In this document: piece by piece, positions 1 to 7,637 of the stretch
Layout of the letters: each line of letters starts with the position of its first letter
Numbering within the stretch: the first letter of the stretch is position 1
DNA from: Polyangiaceae bacterium
Lineage (GTDB): Bacteria > Myxococcota_A > Polyangia > Polyangiales > Polyangiaceae
Direction: 5' to 3'
DNA length: 33,260 nucleotides
NCBI GenBank assembly: GCA_025937785.1
Contig: JAICQQ010000080.1
Span: forward strand, 1 to 33,260
The notes under the pieces: model-generated
What the model was told of the DNA's origin: nothing
The model's input: the letters and a program-made list of their open reading frames with translations, nothing else
Database searches by the model: none
Translations under genes and position numbers: made by a program

Positions 1-95
1 CGTCCTCGCGGTAGTCCTTCTATGATCGCGTTCGCGATAACGAGCAAATCCAGCGCGACTTGATACACTTCCAATCCCTCATGATCGAGCCTCAT
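1..95 (-). CDS. Four-helix-bundle (S23-like) protein, 5' part only
   Basis: The minus strand reads an ATG at 93-95 and stays open to the left edge, giving 31 residues that begin MRLDHEGLEVYQVALDLL and continue to GLPRG. This matches the N-terminus I know for the four-helix-bundle / S23 (Avd-like) family, which has a 'heL.VYq.al.f...a..i...lPrG' opening followed by an LADQLRRA...LNIAEG motif that would lie outside the window. The family was first found in 23S rRNA intervening sequences, is often present in several copies in myxobacteria and planctomycetes, and has no firmly established cellular role. No upstream in-frame start exists before a stop-free but start-free stretch, so the ATG at 95 is the best start, although GGAG sits only one base from it. 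A hexamer repeat lies 56 bp upstream. Family assignment is from recall on a short fragment. Confidence 0.62.
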   Translation of the reverse strand, partial: MRLDHEGLEVYQVALDLLVIANAIIEGLPRG

Positions 96-150
96 GCTCC
101 AGCCATCGGCCCCACCTCGGCATCGGTTGCGCTTCTTCGGGCACGGGGAC

Positions 151-174
151 GTTTACGTTCACGTTCACGTTCAC
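151..174. repeat. Hexanucleotide tandem repeat (GTTYAC)x4
   Basis: Positions 151-156 read GTTTAC and are followed by three exact GTTCAC units (157-174). Read on the minus strand this is GTGAAC x3 plus GTAAAC, lying between the end of the thioredoxin-rhodanese gene (204) and the start of the S23-like gene (95). It is in no credible coding frame. I see nothing else in 96-203. Confidence 0.8.
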
Positions 175-203
175 GGGGCCATCGTCCAATTCAGGGACAG
201 GCC

Positions 204-845
204 CTAGTTGGGACGCTCGAGCCCGAACCCGGACGCTTCCCATCCGAGCACGCCGCCTTCGAGGAACGATAGCGGAACACCCTGGCGGTTCATGCGATCG
301 GCGAGCTCTTTGGTCTTGTCACCGGCCCTGCAATAGACCAACGGCGCGCCCGGTAGCATGTGGAGCTCGGCCAACCGCGTCTCGATCTCTTCGAGCGGAA
401 TGTTGACGGCACCCGGCAGGTGCGCGCGATCGTAGACTGGCTTCTCTCGAGTATCGACCAAGCTGATGCGCCCTTGGCGCAGGAGTTGAACTGCCTCTTC
501 TGGCTTGATGGCGCCAGCGGCTCGCGGCAGCACCGGCTCGAGCATCTGCCGCAGCTCCTGCCGGCGCATGGCGCCGACGCGTCCTCCGATAGGGCGGCCC
601 TGATGAAACACCACGAAGGCAGGAACGGACTGCACCCCCATCTCGCGCGCTATCATCGGGGACTGATCGATGTCGATGGTGACGATCTTGGCCTTACCCG
701 CGAGCTCGTGCGCCAGCGCCTCGAGCTCGGGGGCCACCGTCTTGCACGGCCCGCACCACACGGCACCGAATTCGACGAGCACGGGCAGCTCACTGCGCAA
801 AATTTCGTTTTCGAAGGTTTGTTCGGTGACCTTGGTGAGAGCCAT
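204..845 (-). CDS. Thioredoxin-rhodanese fusion protein (213 aa)
   Basis: Residues 1-105 form a thioredoxin domain with the redox motif WCGPC (C31, C34) and the cis-proline segment VQSVPAF. Residues 115-210 form a rhodanese domain with the active-site loop YCRAGDKT (C172). The ATG at 845 begins MALTKVTEQTFENEIL, the usual start of a stand-alone thioredoxin. The frame stays open far upstream to 1574, but that part reads as Arg-rich shadow of the permease genes and is excluded. There is no signal peptide, so the product should be cytoplasmic. Thioredoxin reduces disulfides and rhodanese carries sulfane sulfur or persulfide; a fusion suggests persulfide reduction or sulfur relay, which is inference. 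It lies 11 bp downstream of the permease pair and is probably the last gene of that transcript. Confidence 0.9.
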   Translation of the reverse strand: MALTKVTEQTFENEILRSELPVLVEFGAVWCGPCKTVAPELEALAHELAGKAKIVTIDIDQSPMIAREMGVQSVPAFVVFHQGRPIGGRVGAMRRQELRQMLEPVLPRAAGAIKPEEAVQLLRQGRISLVDTREKPVYDRAHLPGAVNIPLEEIETRLAELHMLPGAPLVYCRAGDKTKELADRMNRQGVPLSFLEGGVLGWEASGFGLERPN

Positions 846-856
846 CGCCTGACGAT

Positions 857-1501
857 CTAGTCGGTTCCCGGGGCTTCGCAAGACTGGTGGCGCCGGTTTA
901 GGGCTTCTCCGTGGAGAAGCCGGCCAATCAGGCGCTCGGTCCAATGGTGAAGCATGAGCAGCGTTCCAAGCCCTAGGCCTACGCTGACCGCCCCAACCAC
1001 CCCCCCCCGCACCACCAGAAAACCGCCTAGGCTCGCACCCTTGTCCAGGCCAGCGTAACAGAGCGCCGCTTCCACGCCGACGACCTTGGGCGCCACGAGC
1101 AGGGTCCCCACGAGTACGAGCGGCAGGGCGAATGGGAGCACGTGGCGTCGGTGCGTCCGGCGGGCACCGAAGCCGAGTGACCGTGAGGCGATCACGAAGC
1201 CCTCGCCGGCCGCTCGCTCGAGCTCGTTTCGAAACATGCAGGCGACACACAAACCCTGGTGAACTCCGAGAATGACGGCGCTGGTCAGCGCCAGCGGCCA
1301 TAGGCGTGCGAGCAGCGGTATCGCCACGAGCACCGGCAGCGCACCCGCGAACTCCACAGAGCGCCGCAGCACGTCGTCGTAGATGCCGCCCCTTCGGGCT
1401 GCGAGCGTGCCGAAAACCAGCGTGACCAGCGCTGCGATCAGCATGGCACCCCCTGCCGACCCCGCCGTACGCGCGAGCGCCCTGATGAAGTCGTCGTTCA
1501 T
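857..1501 (-). CDS. OppC/DppC-like ABC transporter permease, short (214 aa)
   Basis: This is a hydrophobic inner-membrane protein with about five predicted TM segments. The EAA-loop region reads ASRSLGFGARRTHRRHVLPF, followed by APKVVGVEAALCYAGLDKG. This mirrors the 'ARalGas..rii.rHilPna' and 'EAaLsfLGLG' signature of OppC/DppC subunits of peptide ABC importers. Family members are usually about 280-300 aa; this one lacks the N-terminal region before the core. Its start overlaps the stop of the upstream permease by four bases (ATGA, 1498-1501), indicating translational coupling. A run of nine C (1000-1008; nine G in the coding strand) sits in the frame encoding VRGGVV. No solute-binding protein or ATPase gene is adjacent, so the partner ATPase must be elsewhere if the transporter works. 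The substrate is unknown. Confidence 0.72.
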   Translation of the reverse strand: MNDDFIRALARTAGSAGGAMLIAALVTLVFGTLAARRGGIYDDVLRRSVEFAGALPVLVAIPLLARLWPLALTSAVILGVHQGLCVACMFRNELERAAGEGFVIASRSLGFGARRTHRRHVLPFALPLVLVGTLLVAPKVVGVEAALCYAGLDKGASLGGFLVVRGGVVGAVSVGLGLGTLLMLHHWTERLIGRLLHGEALNRRHQSCEAPGTD

Positions 1502-2952
1502 CGCATGTTCTCGAGCGCCAAAGGGTTGGCGCCGACCGACGGGCGATAGCCGAGCGCTGCAGCCAGTGAATCACTCAGCGTTTGCAAGAGCGCGGTGATC
1601 GCGGCGCTGACGAGCGCGCACACCATGAGCCACTCGGCGTCGCCCAGGCGCACTGCGTGCACCGTGCTCTGTCCGAGCCCGGGCAGGTCGAAGGCGGTCT
1701 CGAGGACGGTGGCTGCCACGAACAAAGCGGGCAAGCTGCCAGCGAGCAAGCCGACGGCGGCCCCCGCGGATTCCCGCAAGACAGCCAGCATGCTTGCGGC
1801 GGTGGCGGTCCGCTGCGGCCACCAGGGAGCGCCGCGCCGGCTCAACGTGGCTGCCCTCTGGTAGAGGTACGCGGCTCCATACCCGAAGGCGATCATCAGC
1901 AACGCAGCTGCGAACAGGCCGCCCTTCCCGCCCGCCTTCAGCGTGGGCACCAGACAGGGCACGAGCAGGCCCAGGAACGCGGTGACGCCGAGAAGTCGTG
2001 ACGTCCGTCCTTGCCGGGCGACGCCCACGACCGCGGCGGCCGCGCCCAAGAGGTAGCCGCCGAAAGCGCCGCTCGCGACCAAAAGCAGCGTCAACAGGGT
2101 GGCATGAGGCAGCGAGCGCGCGAGCGCGGGGGTACCTCCACGTGCTGCGAACCCCGAGGGCAAGCCGCGCAACCAGGCCCCGTAGCGTGTCTGAGTCACC
2201 GTCGCGATCGCCTTCGAGATGCCGTCCAACGCGACGTAATTCGGGCCCTCCGAGAGCCACCAATCCTGCCAGATCGCGACCAACCGCCGAGCATCGCTGA
2301 CACTGGGGTCGGCGCCCAGGTGCCAATCCTTCTGCGTGATGTGGGCCAAGAGTAGGCCGAGCCGGCGCACGCGTTCGACGTCCGCGCGGTCGCGCACGCG
2401 TCCGAGCGCCTGCACCAACTCTGGCAGCGCGTACGTGTCGAGCTGAATGACATCGTCGCGCCGCAGCGTCAGCGAACGCTCCGTGAGTCGTTTGACCAGG
2501 CGCCGGACCACGATGGGACGAAAGTCCAGTTCTCGGTCTTGCCAGAAGCGGGTCCAGAACAAACTCGCTGCGTCTGGGTCACCGAGCTCCAGGTGGGTGG
2601 CGACGCCCATACGCACGGCGAGGGGCTTCAGCGCCAGGGCTACGCGGCCGCGCTCGGTGGGGCTCAGCTGGTCGAAGCGAGGCAGGATGTGGGGTAGCGC
2701 CGCGCCTCCCAGCTTGGCCAGTTGCTCGGCAGCTCGCTGGTCGCTGCCCTCTGACACGCGCCGCATGAGTCGGAGCGCGAGCTCGCGGGCGTTGTCGGGG
2801 TGCAGGTTGACGAAGACCGGCAGCGGTGCCGACCGAGGCAGCTCGCCGCGGTAACGCTGGACCGGCGTCGGCAAGGTCCAGGCGAGGAACTGGAAGGCCG
2901 CGAGGGAAACCAAGAACAGCGTGGGGAGTAGCCACAGGACGCGCCGCAGCAT
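1498..2952 (-). CDS. OppB/DppB-like ABC permease with large extracytoplasmic insert (484 aa)
   Basis: An N-terminal TM (about residues 5-25) is followed by about 235 soluble residues (28-262), rich in Arg, Leu and Trp and with HEAT-like helices (VRRLVKRLTERSLTLRRDD). The hydrophobic permease core follows from about residue 280. Near the C-terminus ETAFDLPGLGQSTVHAVRLG (from residue 418) matches the OppB signature 'ETvFsiPGLG.l...Ai..rD'. Usual OppB proteins are about 310-340 aa with only a short periplasmic loop after TM1, so the insert is a real departure. The start ATG at 2952 has GGGA upstream and lies 21 bp after the phosphatase stop, so it is probably in the same operon. The OppC-like partner overlaps by 4 bp downstream. 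The role of the insert is unknown; it could replace or recruit a binding protein. Confidence 0.75.
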   Translation of the reverse strand: MLRRVLWLLPTLFLVSLAAFQFLAWTLPTPVQRYRGELPRSAPLPVFVNLHPDNARELALRLMRRVSEGSDQRAAEQLAKLGGAALPHILPRFDQLSPTERGRVALALKPLAVRMGVATHLELGDPDAASLFWTRFWQDRELDFRPIVVRRLVKRLTERSLTLRRDDVIQLDTYALPELVQALGRVRDRADVERVRRLGLLLAHITQKDWHLGADPSVSDARRLVAIWQDWWLSEGPNYVALDGISKAIATVTQTRYGAWLRGLPSGFAARGGTPALARSLPHATLLTLLLVASGAFGGYLLGAAAAVVGVARQGRTSRLLGVTAFLGLLVPCLVPTLKAGGKGGLFAAALLMIAFGYGAAYLYQRAATLSRRGAPWWPQRTATAASMLAVLRESAGAAVGLLAGSLPALFVAATVLETAFDLPGLGQSTVHAVRLGDAEWLMVCALVSAAITALLQTLSDSLAAALGYRPSVGANPLALENMR

Positions 2953-2973
2953 GCGAATCCCAGACTCACCACA

Positions 2974-4170
2974 CTAGCGAAGCAAAAGGAAGCCCGCTAC
3001 GGCCACCACGATCATGGCGCCCAGGACCATGAAGCCAACCGCAGCCGGCGGCAGCCCGGTGGTGGGGATCTGCACCGGTTCATCGTCGGCGGAGTAGCCG
3101 CCGGGACGCAGCGAGGCAGCCCCCGGGGTTCTGCCCGAAGCCGGCACCTCCATCGCTTCTGCCAGGGGGTTGGCGACGCCTACCATGGTGTGAGCGACGC
3201 GCAGGCGGCGCGATTCACGCATTGCTTCGTCGCTGATGGGACCGGTCTCGACGTCGTCGGCCGAGAGGGGCTCGGTGCGCGCGAAGTCGTCGGAACCGAC
3301 ATCCGGCAGCGCATACTTTTGGTAGGCGAGGACGTCGTCGCTCTTCAGCTTGGGCAATCCCTTGTCGAACTTTGCGACGATCACCGTGATGTTGTCGTGG
3401 CCGCCCGCGCTGTTGGCGCGATCGGTGAGCTCTTTGCAAGCCGCGAGCGGATCAGCGTGGGAACAGAGTACCTCACGGATCTCGTCCGCTCGGATCATGC
3501 CGGACAACCCGTCGGAGCAGAGCATGAGGGTGTCTCCCTCCCGAAGATCGACGTAGGTGAGGTCGACCTGAACGCTTTCCGCGGTTCCGAGCGCTTGCAA
3601 AATGATGTTGTTGTGCTCGAAGGTCTCGGCCTCTTCTTCGGTCAGCTGACCAGCTTCGATCAGCTGGTTGACGAGCGACTGATCGCGGCTGATTTGTACG
3701 AGCTTCCCCTCGCGCAAAACATAGGCGCGGCTATCGCCGACCTGGGCCACGAACAGGCGCTCATCCATCAGCGCTGCGACCGTGGCCGTGGTGCCCATGC
3801 CGCGGCGGGTGCGGTCGGCCCGAGCCTCGTTGAAGATGCGCACGCCGGCTTCTTCTACGGCGTGCACCAGTCGTCGCGCGAGCTCGTCATGGTCCTTGGG
3901 TGGCGCGCCTTCGGAAAGCTTTTCGTAGATGATGTCGACGGCGAGCTGACTGGCCACCTCGCCCGCGGCCGCACCGCCCATGCCGTCGCACACCCCGAGG
4001 GCCGTGCCACGAGCTCCGACGCGCTGCTCGCGGTCCGCTTCCATCAAGCTGCGACCCCCCGTGCTCAGATTACCGACGAGGAAATTGTCCTCGTTGTGCT
4101 CACGCACCTGACCGACGTCGGTGCGACCGAATACACGGAGACAGATCTCGCCAGCTTCTGCCGCGCTCAT
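2974..4170 (-). CDS. PP2C-family Ser/Thr protein phosphatase with C-terminal membrane anchor (398 aa)
   Basis: The order of PP2C motifs is complete: GRTDVGQVREHNEDN near residue 15, the metal-binding DGMGG, MGTTATVAAL, VGDSRAYVLR, LCSDGLSGMI and GGHDNITVIV. All expected metal-ligand aspartates are visible. After the catalytic domain (about 10-265) comes a low-complexity linker and one TM segment at the extreme C-terminus (about 376-397), so the enzyme is probably tethered to the inner membrane with its domain in the cytoplasm. It removes phosphate from Ser/Thr on proteins and typically opposes Hanks-type kinases. The start overlaps the stop of the upstream FHA gene by four bases (ATGA, 4167-4170), so the phosphatase and a phosphothreonine reader are made together. 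A matching kinase is encoded at 10265-11533. Confidence 0.95.
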   Translation of the reverse strand: MSAAEAGEICLRVFGRTDVGQVREHNEDNFLVGNLSTGGRSLMEADREQRVGARGTALGVCDGMGGAAAGEVASQLAVDIIYEKLSEGAPPKDHDELARRLVHAVEEAGVRIFNEARADRTRRGMGTTATVAALMDERLFVAQVGDSRAYVLREGKLVQISRDQSLVNQLIEAGQLTEEEAETFEHNNIILQALGTAESVQVDLTYVDLREGDTLMLCSDGLSGMIRADEIREVLCSHADPLAACKELTDRANSAGGHDNITVIVAKFDKGLPKLKSDDVLAYQKYALPDVGSDDFARTEPLSADDVETGPISDEAMRESRRLRVAHTMVGVANPLAEAMEVPASGRTPGAASLRPGGYSADDEPVQIPTTGLPPAAVGFMVLGAMIVVAVAGFLLLR

Positions 4171-5261
4171 CGCCGTTCCGCCCCACCTTCAATCTCTAGC
4201 CGAAATAGATGTTGGCCGATCCGAATGTGATCGTTGTTGCCCACGGAACGTTCCCCGCGGATTCGGAGGTACGTGCCATTCGAAGAACCGAGGTCTCGGA
4301 GAGTGAAAACGTTGGTTCTAGGATCGCGCGTGATGGCGGCGTGCCTGCGGCTCATGAAAGGGTCACTCGTGAACACAATATCACCAGCCTCACGGCCGAT
4401 GACCGTTTCTGTTCGGGATAGGAAGAAAATATCCCGCGCCACACCCTCCACGGTGCACTGAATCAAGCGTGCTGGTCGCGGTGTTGCCGGGGACCCGAAG
4501 ACCTGCGTCCCCTGCTCCGCTGCTGGGCCCAAGCGCTGTTCGGCTTCGCTCACGAGTTCAAACCTTAACACCTCGAGGCCAATAAGGACCAAGTCACCGT
4601 GTTCGATGGGCAGTGGGCCCTTCAGTCGAACGAAAATCCCGTTCAGCGAGTCGAGATCTTGGATGAAGAACTGACCGCTTCGATAAATGAGCTGTGCATG
4701 CCTCGGAGATACATACGGATCATTGGCTAGTTGAAGTGATCCTTCTGCGCGGCCGATCTGACAGAGGCCCTCGATGATGGGGTAGCGACGACCGGGCGTG
4801 CCGTCCTGACCAATGACTACCAAAGCCGCCTTCGGCGCTGGAATGGCCATCGCGCTGCCCACGGGCAAGGACGCTCCGCAAAACTGGCAGAAGCGCATAC
4901 CAACGGGGTTCGCTCCGCGGCAGCGCGCGCACATTGTGGTGCCGAGTGCGGCGGCGGTGCCGCCGGCCCTGTGGCCCGAGTGATCCTGAGCCAGCTTGGC
5001 GCCGCATGCGGAGCAGAAGCGACTGGTCCCGGGGTTGTGCGTGCCACACGAAGCGCACACGTGCTCGGCGGGCTCTGCTGCCAAAGCCGTGGCTTGCAAG
5101 GTCGCGTACGCGGGCGGCACCTGCTGCGAAGGCACGGGATTCGCCGGTAGCGCCTCGTGGTGTGCAGCGGGTTGGGCCTCGGCGGCGGGCAAGCGGTTTC
5201 CGCAGTCGAGGCAGAAACGCATATGGTCTGGGTTGTCGCGCCCACAGCGGTCGCACTTCAC
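4167..5261 (-). CDS. Triple zinc-ribbon, double FHA domain protein (364 aa)
   Basis: Three CxxC...CxxC zinc ribbons occur at C3/C6/C17/C20, C69/C72/C83/C86 and C111/C114/C125/C128, separated by Pro/Ala linkers. Two forkhead-associated domains follow at about 146-238 (IGRAEGS, SPRHA, SLNGIFV) and 265-357 (IGREAGD, SRRHA, GSSNGTYLR). FHA domains bind phosphothreonine peptides; the second keeps the Arg, the Ser-x-x-His and the Ser-Asn-Gly-Thr loops that contact the ligand, while the first has SLNG in the last loop. The start is GTG at 5261 with no strong ribosome binding site. The gene overlaps the PP2C phosphatase start by 4 bp, so the two probably form one signalling unit in which FHA recognises phosphoproteins made by a Ser/Thr kinase. 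The role of the zinc ribbons is not known from sequence. Confidence 0.93.
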   Translation of the reverse strand: MKCDRCGRDNPDHMRFCLDCGNRLPAAEAQPAAHHEALPANPVPSQQVPPAYATLQATALAAEPAEHVCASCGTHNPGTSRFCSACGAKLAQDHSGHRAGGTAAALGTTMCARCRGANPVGMRFCQFCGASLPVGSAMAIPAPKAALVVIGQDGTPGRRYPIIEGLCQIGRAEGSLQLANDPYVSPRHAQLIYRSGQFFIQDLDSLNGIFVRLKGPLPIEHGDLVLIGLEVLRFELVSEAEQRLGPAAEQGTQVFGSPATPRPARLIQCTVEGVARDIFFLSRTETVIGREAGDIVFTSDPFMSRRHAAITRDPRTNVFTLRDLGSSNGTYLRIRGERSVGNNDHIRIGQHLFRLEIEGGAERR

Positions 5262-5327
5262 GCTGCAAGGGGAACCTCGCCGGCCTCACCGAGTCAAGTC
5301 CACAATGCGTAAGAATCGTTTATGGAA

Positions 5328-5996
5328 TCACCAACGGGGGAGGGGGTCCCTCAGTTCGACGATGAGCTCGAGTCCTACCAGGTGGGTGGTTCCGAACCCA
5401 AAGAGGTTGTCGGCTCGGCGTTGGTCGGCGGTATCTTCGTAGGCCCTCAGCACCATCGGCCGGTAAAACAGGGCGGCCCCCACCGACAGCTCCGGGGTGA
5501 CCGCGAACTCGATGCCGGGCCCTAACATCCCCGCGACGCCACCCGTATCGGCGCCCCACTCGTTGCCGTAGATCACCGCGCCGACGCCAAACCCGAGGTA
5601 GGGTGTCGCCCTAGTTCCGAGGTCCATGTAGTATCGAACCTCTGCGCGCAGCTGCTGCATGATCGCGAGGCGGAGCAGATTCGACGATTCATGCCGGGAG
5701 AACTCGTACGCCCCGCCAGCGTACCAGGCACCTCGCGTGCGATAGCCAGCGCGGATCCCGAGGCCCAAACCTCGCTCCAGGATGCAGGGGGTCGCCTCGT
5801 CGTCCGGGCACATGTCGGCCGGCGAGGCGACTGTCTCCGCGCTCAACGCCAAGCCCGTCACTAAGTATTCGAGGCTGTTTGGCGGTGGCCGGGTGGCCTG
5901 GGCCTGTGGCTCTTCTGCGGTTGCAGAGGCCGACAGCGTCAAGGCGACGATGCCCGCGGGCAGAGGCACGAAAGATGCCACGAAAATGGCCTTCAT
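5328..5996 (-). CDS. Secreted outer-membrane beta-barrel protein (222 aa)
   Basis: An N-terminal signal peptide (MKAIFVASFVPLPAGIVALT to about residue 28, ending SASATA) precedes a mature chain with alternating patterns typical of small OmpA/OmpW-like eight-strand barrels: GLGLGIRAGYRTRGAWYAGG, AEVRYYMDLGTRATPYLGFG, LVGLELIVEL at the C-terminus. Two cysteines (CPDDEATPC) could form a disulfide in a loop. An in-frame GTG at 6014 would add six residues. I prefer the ATG at 5996 because the signal peptide then has a normal length and a candidate -10 (TGTAAT, minus strand, 6020-6025) would leave almost no room for the GTG start. It is divergent from the acidic-protein gene at 6126 and 66 bp upstream of the FHA gene. 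Function beyond a membrane barrel is unknown. Confidence 0.75.
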   Translation of the reverse strand: MKAIFVASFVPLPAGIVALTLSASATAEEPQAQATRPPPNSLEYLVTGLALSAETVASPADMCPDDEATPCILERGLGLGIRAGYRTRGAWYAGGAYEFSRHESSNLLRLAIMQQLRAEVRYYMDLGTRATPYLGFGVGAVIYGNEWGADTGGVAGMLGPGIEFAVTPELSVGAALFYRPMVLRAYEDTADQRRADNLFGFGTTHLVGLELIVELRDPLPRW

Positions 5997-6051
5997 GACG
6001 TCGAAGCCCCACACTCTTGATTACACTGACTTCGGTCTTCGGTCATGACAG

Positions 6052-6080
6052 TTGACGAGTGGCCTTGACGACTGCGTAAA
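6052..6080 (+). promoter_or_regulatory. Candidate sigma70-type promoter with a repeated TTGACGA motif
   Basis: TTGACG (6052-6057) and CGTAAA (6075-6080) are separated by 17 bases, 46 bp before the acidic-protein start. A second TTGACG (6065-6070) makes a 9-of-10 direct repeat TTGACGASTG with 13-bp period. The -35 is strong and the -10 is poor. Confidence 0.35.
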
Positions 6081-6125
6081 CCTTCGTCTAAAGGCGAGCG
6101 AAAGCGACGTAAAAAGACGAAAGCC

Positions 6126-6488
6126 ATGGAAGTCTACCTCGATACTCGCGCCGTGCGCCAAATCCGAGTTTCAGCTCAAGAGGCGATGGAGGAGGATGAC
6201 ACGGAGTCACTTCGTGAAGATATTCTCGAAGCCTTCACGGAGGAGCAAGTCGAAGAAATCGAGCGCCGCCTCGATAGTGGTGACCTCTTCGAATTCCTCA
6301 CCGATGTCCTCGACGAGTGGAGCGGTGAGGACGTGGAAGAGCTGTTCGAGTTGCTCGAAACCCAGCTCGGCGAGTACGGTATCGACCTGAAAACCGAGAA
6401 TAAGAACAACGAGGAAGAAGACGAAGAGGAAGAAGACGACGAGGAGCCCGTCGGCGAGGACCTCGAAGACGATTATTTCGACGATTGA
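6126..6488 (+). CDS. Small highly acidic protein of unknown function (120 aa)
   Basis: The first 95 residues look like amphipathic helices rich in Glu, Asp and Leu (EDILEAFTEEQVEEIERRL, EWSGEDVEELFELLETQL). The last 25 residues are an almost purely acidic tail beginning NNEEEDEEEEDDEE and ending DYFDD. There is no signal peptide, TM segment or cysteine. I do not recognise a named family. Such acidic tails occur in chaperone-like or nucleic-acid-mimicking proteins, but I do not assign this role. Coding status is supported by GC-rich third positions with conserved Glu/Asp use, an ATG placed after an A-rich spacer, and a plausible upstream promoter. It converges with and overlaps the TPR lipoprotein gene by 16 bp (6473-6488), and is the only plus-strand gene between 1 and 13.4 kb. 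Confidence 0.72.
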   Translation: MEVYLDTRAVRQIRVSAQEAMEEDDTESLREDILEAFTEEQVEEIERRLDSGDLFEFLTDVLDEWSGEDVEELFELLETQLGEYGIDLKTENKNNEEEDEEEEDDEEPVGEDLEDDYFDD

Positions 6489-7633
6489 GTGGGGGCGCCA
6501 GGGCGGATCCTCGGAGCGGGAGTACCGTGGACCTCGAGGGTGCGCCGGATGTACGGACGGCAGCTGCGCTCAGAAGCCGGAATCTGGTCGCACAAGAGCG
6601 GTGCGCAAGGCGCATACCGCGACTCGGGCAAGCTGGTGACGAGTCGCCGGAGCGGGTTGCAGCTCACGCCCGGCTTGCCGTCACTCCAGCTGATCAGCGC
6701 CTCGTACCAGAGGGCGTCGTCGCGCAGAAGGCTCGTCGGATGCTCGTCGTACACCTTGCGAAACTCGGCCCGCGCTCGGTCGGGTTGCGCCAGGTCATCG
6801 CGGTAGATCTCAGCGATTCGGTATTGCGCTTCCGCGTAACGCGTGCGCGCATAGCTTCCCTGGAAGTGTGCCGGTTCGACTTCTCTGAGCATGCGTTCCA
6901 GGTGGCTGAGCGCGGCCCGCGGGCTGCCCTGGCCGCGCTCGATGTCCGCCGCGTGCCAGAGGGCGTCCTCCCAGTACGCTCCCTGGGGGTAGGGAAAGTC
7001 CTCAGCGAGCTCCAAAAATACACGACGAGCGCGCTCCGTTTGGCCCGTTGTTCGGAGTAGACGGCCCTGGGCATACCGGACCTGCTCGGCGAGTTCGGGT
7101 TGCTCGAGCTGGGGGAGCATCTGCTCGATCAGCGCGAGCACGGCGCTGGGACCACCGCGGTTCTCGTAGCGCCGCGCGAGTCCGGTGAAGGCGCGCCCCG
7201 CCAAGGCCGAGTCCTGGTAGCGCAGCGTCAGCTCGAGCAGAGCACGCTCACCGCGCACGGGGTCTCCGCCCTCGATGTCGAGCCACGCGAGCTCGAAGGC
7301 CGCGCGCGCCGCTCGCGGCCCCTTGGGGGCGAGCCTCAGGACTTCGAGATAGGCAGCCCGAGCAGCCGGCGTGTCTCGGGCGCGCTGATGAGCTGCCGCG
7401 GCTCGGTAGATCGCTTCGACTCGGTCATCTTGGTGCTCGGCGTGTTCGGCCGCTTCGCGCCAAGCGGCAGCCGCCTGTGAGTAACGGCCGTGTGCATAGT
7501 GACGCTCGGCCTCGGCCCGTCCGTTCATGAACGGGGTCGAGTGCTGCCTGGCGCACGCGCACACGAAGACCAAGCACCACCAGACGAGGTGTCTTGCTCT
7601 GCGCACGAGTGGATTGAGCGACGCCGTCGGCAT
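6473..7633 (-). CDS. TPR-repeat lipoprotein (386 aa)
   Basis: From the ATG at 7633 the protein has an Arg-bearing n-region, a hydrophobic core (HLVWWCLVFVCAC) and a lipobox-like VCAC with C27 as the probable lipidated cysteine. The mature chain is a run of TPR-like helix pairs (AEAERHYAHGRYSQAAAAWR, AIYRAAAAHQRARDTPAARA, YRIAEIYRDDLAQPDRARAE), giving an alpha-superhelix. The last 60 residues carry five cysteines (CNPL, APCAPLLC, RSCRP) and no catalytic domain. It resembles the helical N-terminal part of periplasmic transglycosylase-type and YbgF/BamD-like TPR proteins, but identity is open. The longer open frame to 7783 is excluded because it overlaps threonine aldolase; the chosen start lies 4 bp past that gene's stop, with GAGG very close to the ATG. 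Likely cotranscribed with ltaE. Confidence 0.8.
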   Translation of the reverse strand: MPTASLNPLVRRARHLVWWCLVFVCACARQHSTPFMNGRAEAERHYAHGRYSQAAAAWREAAEHAEHQDDRVEAIYRAAAAHQRARDTPAARAAYLEVLRLAPKGPRAARAAFELAWLDIEGGDPVRGERALLELTLRYQDSALAGRAFTGLARRYENRGGPSAVLALIEQMLPQLEQPELAEQVRYAQGRLLRTTGQTERARRVFLELAEDFPYPQGAYWEDALWHAADIERGQGSPRAALSHLERMLREVEPAHFQGSYARTRYAEAQYRIAEIYRDDLAQPDRARAEFRKVYDEHPTSLLRDDALWYEALISWSDGKPGVSCNPLRRLVTSLPESRYAPCAPLLCDQIPASERSCRPYIRRTLEVHGTPAPRIRPGAPTQSSK

Positions 7634-7637
7634 GGCC

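Noticed and set aside
846..1574. N-terminal extension of the thioredoxin-rhodanese frame
   Set aside because: Arg/Pro-rich translation with no domain, lying over the OppC- and OppB-like genes; a normal thioredoxin start exists at 845.
3190..4230. 346-codon plus-strand frame
   Set aside because: Antisense to the PP2C phosphatase, whose full motif set is unmistakable on the minus strand.
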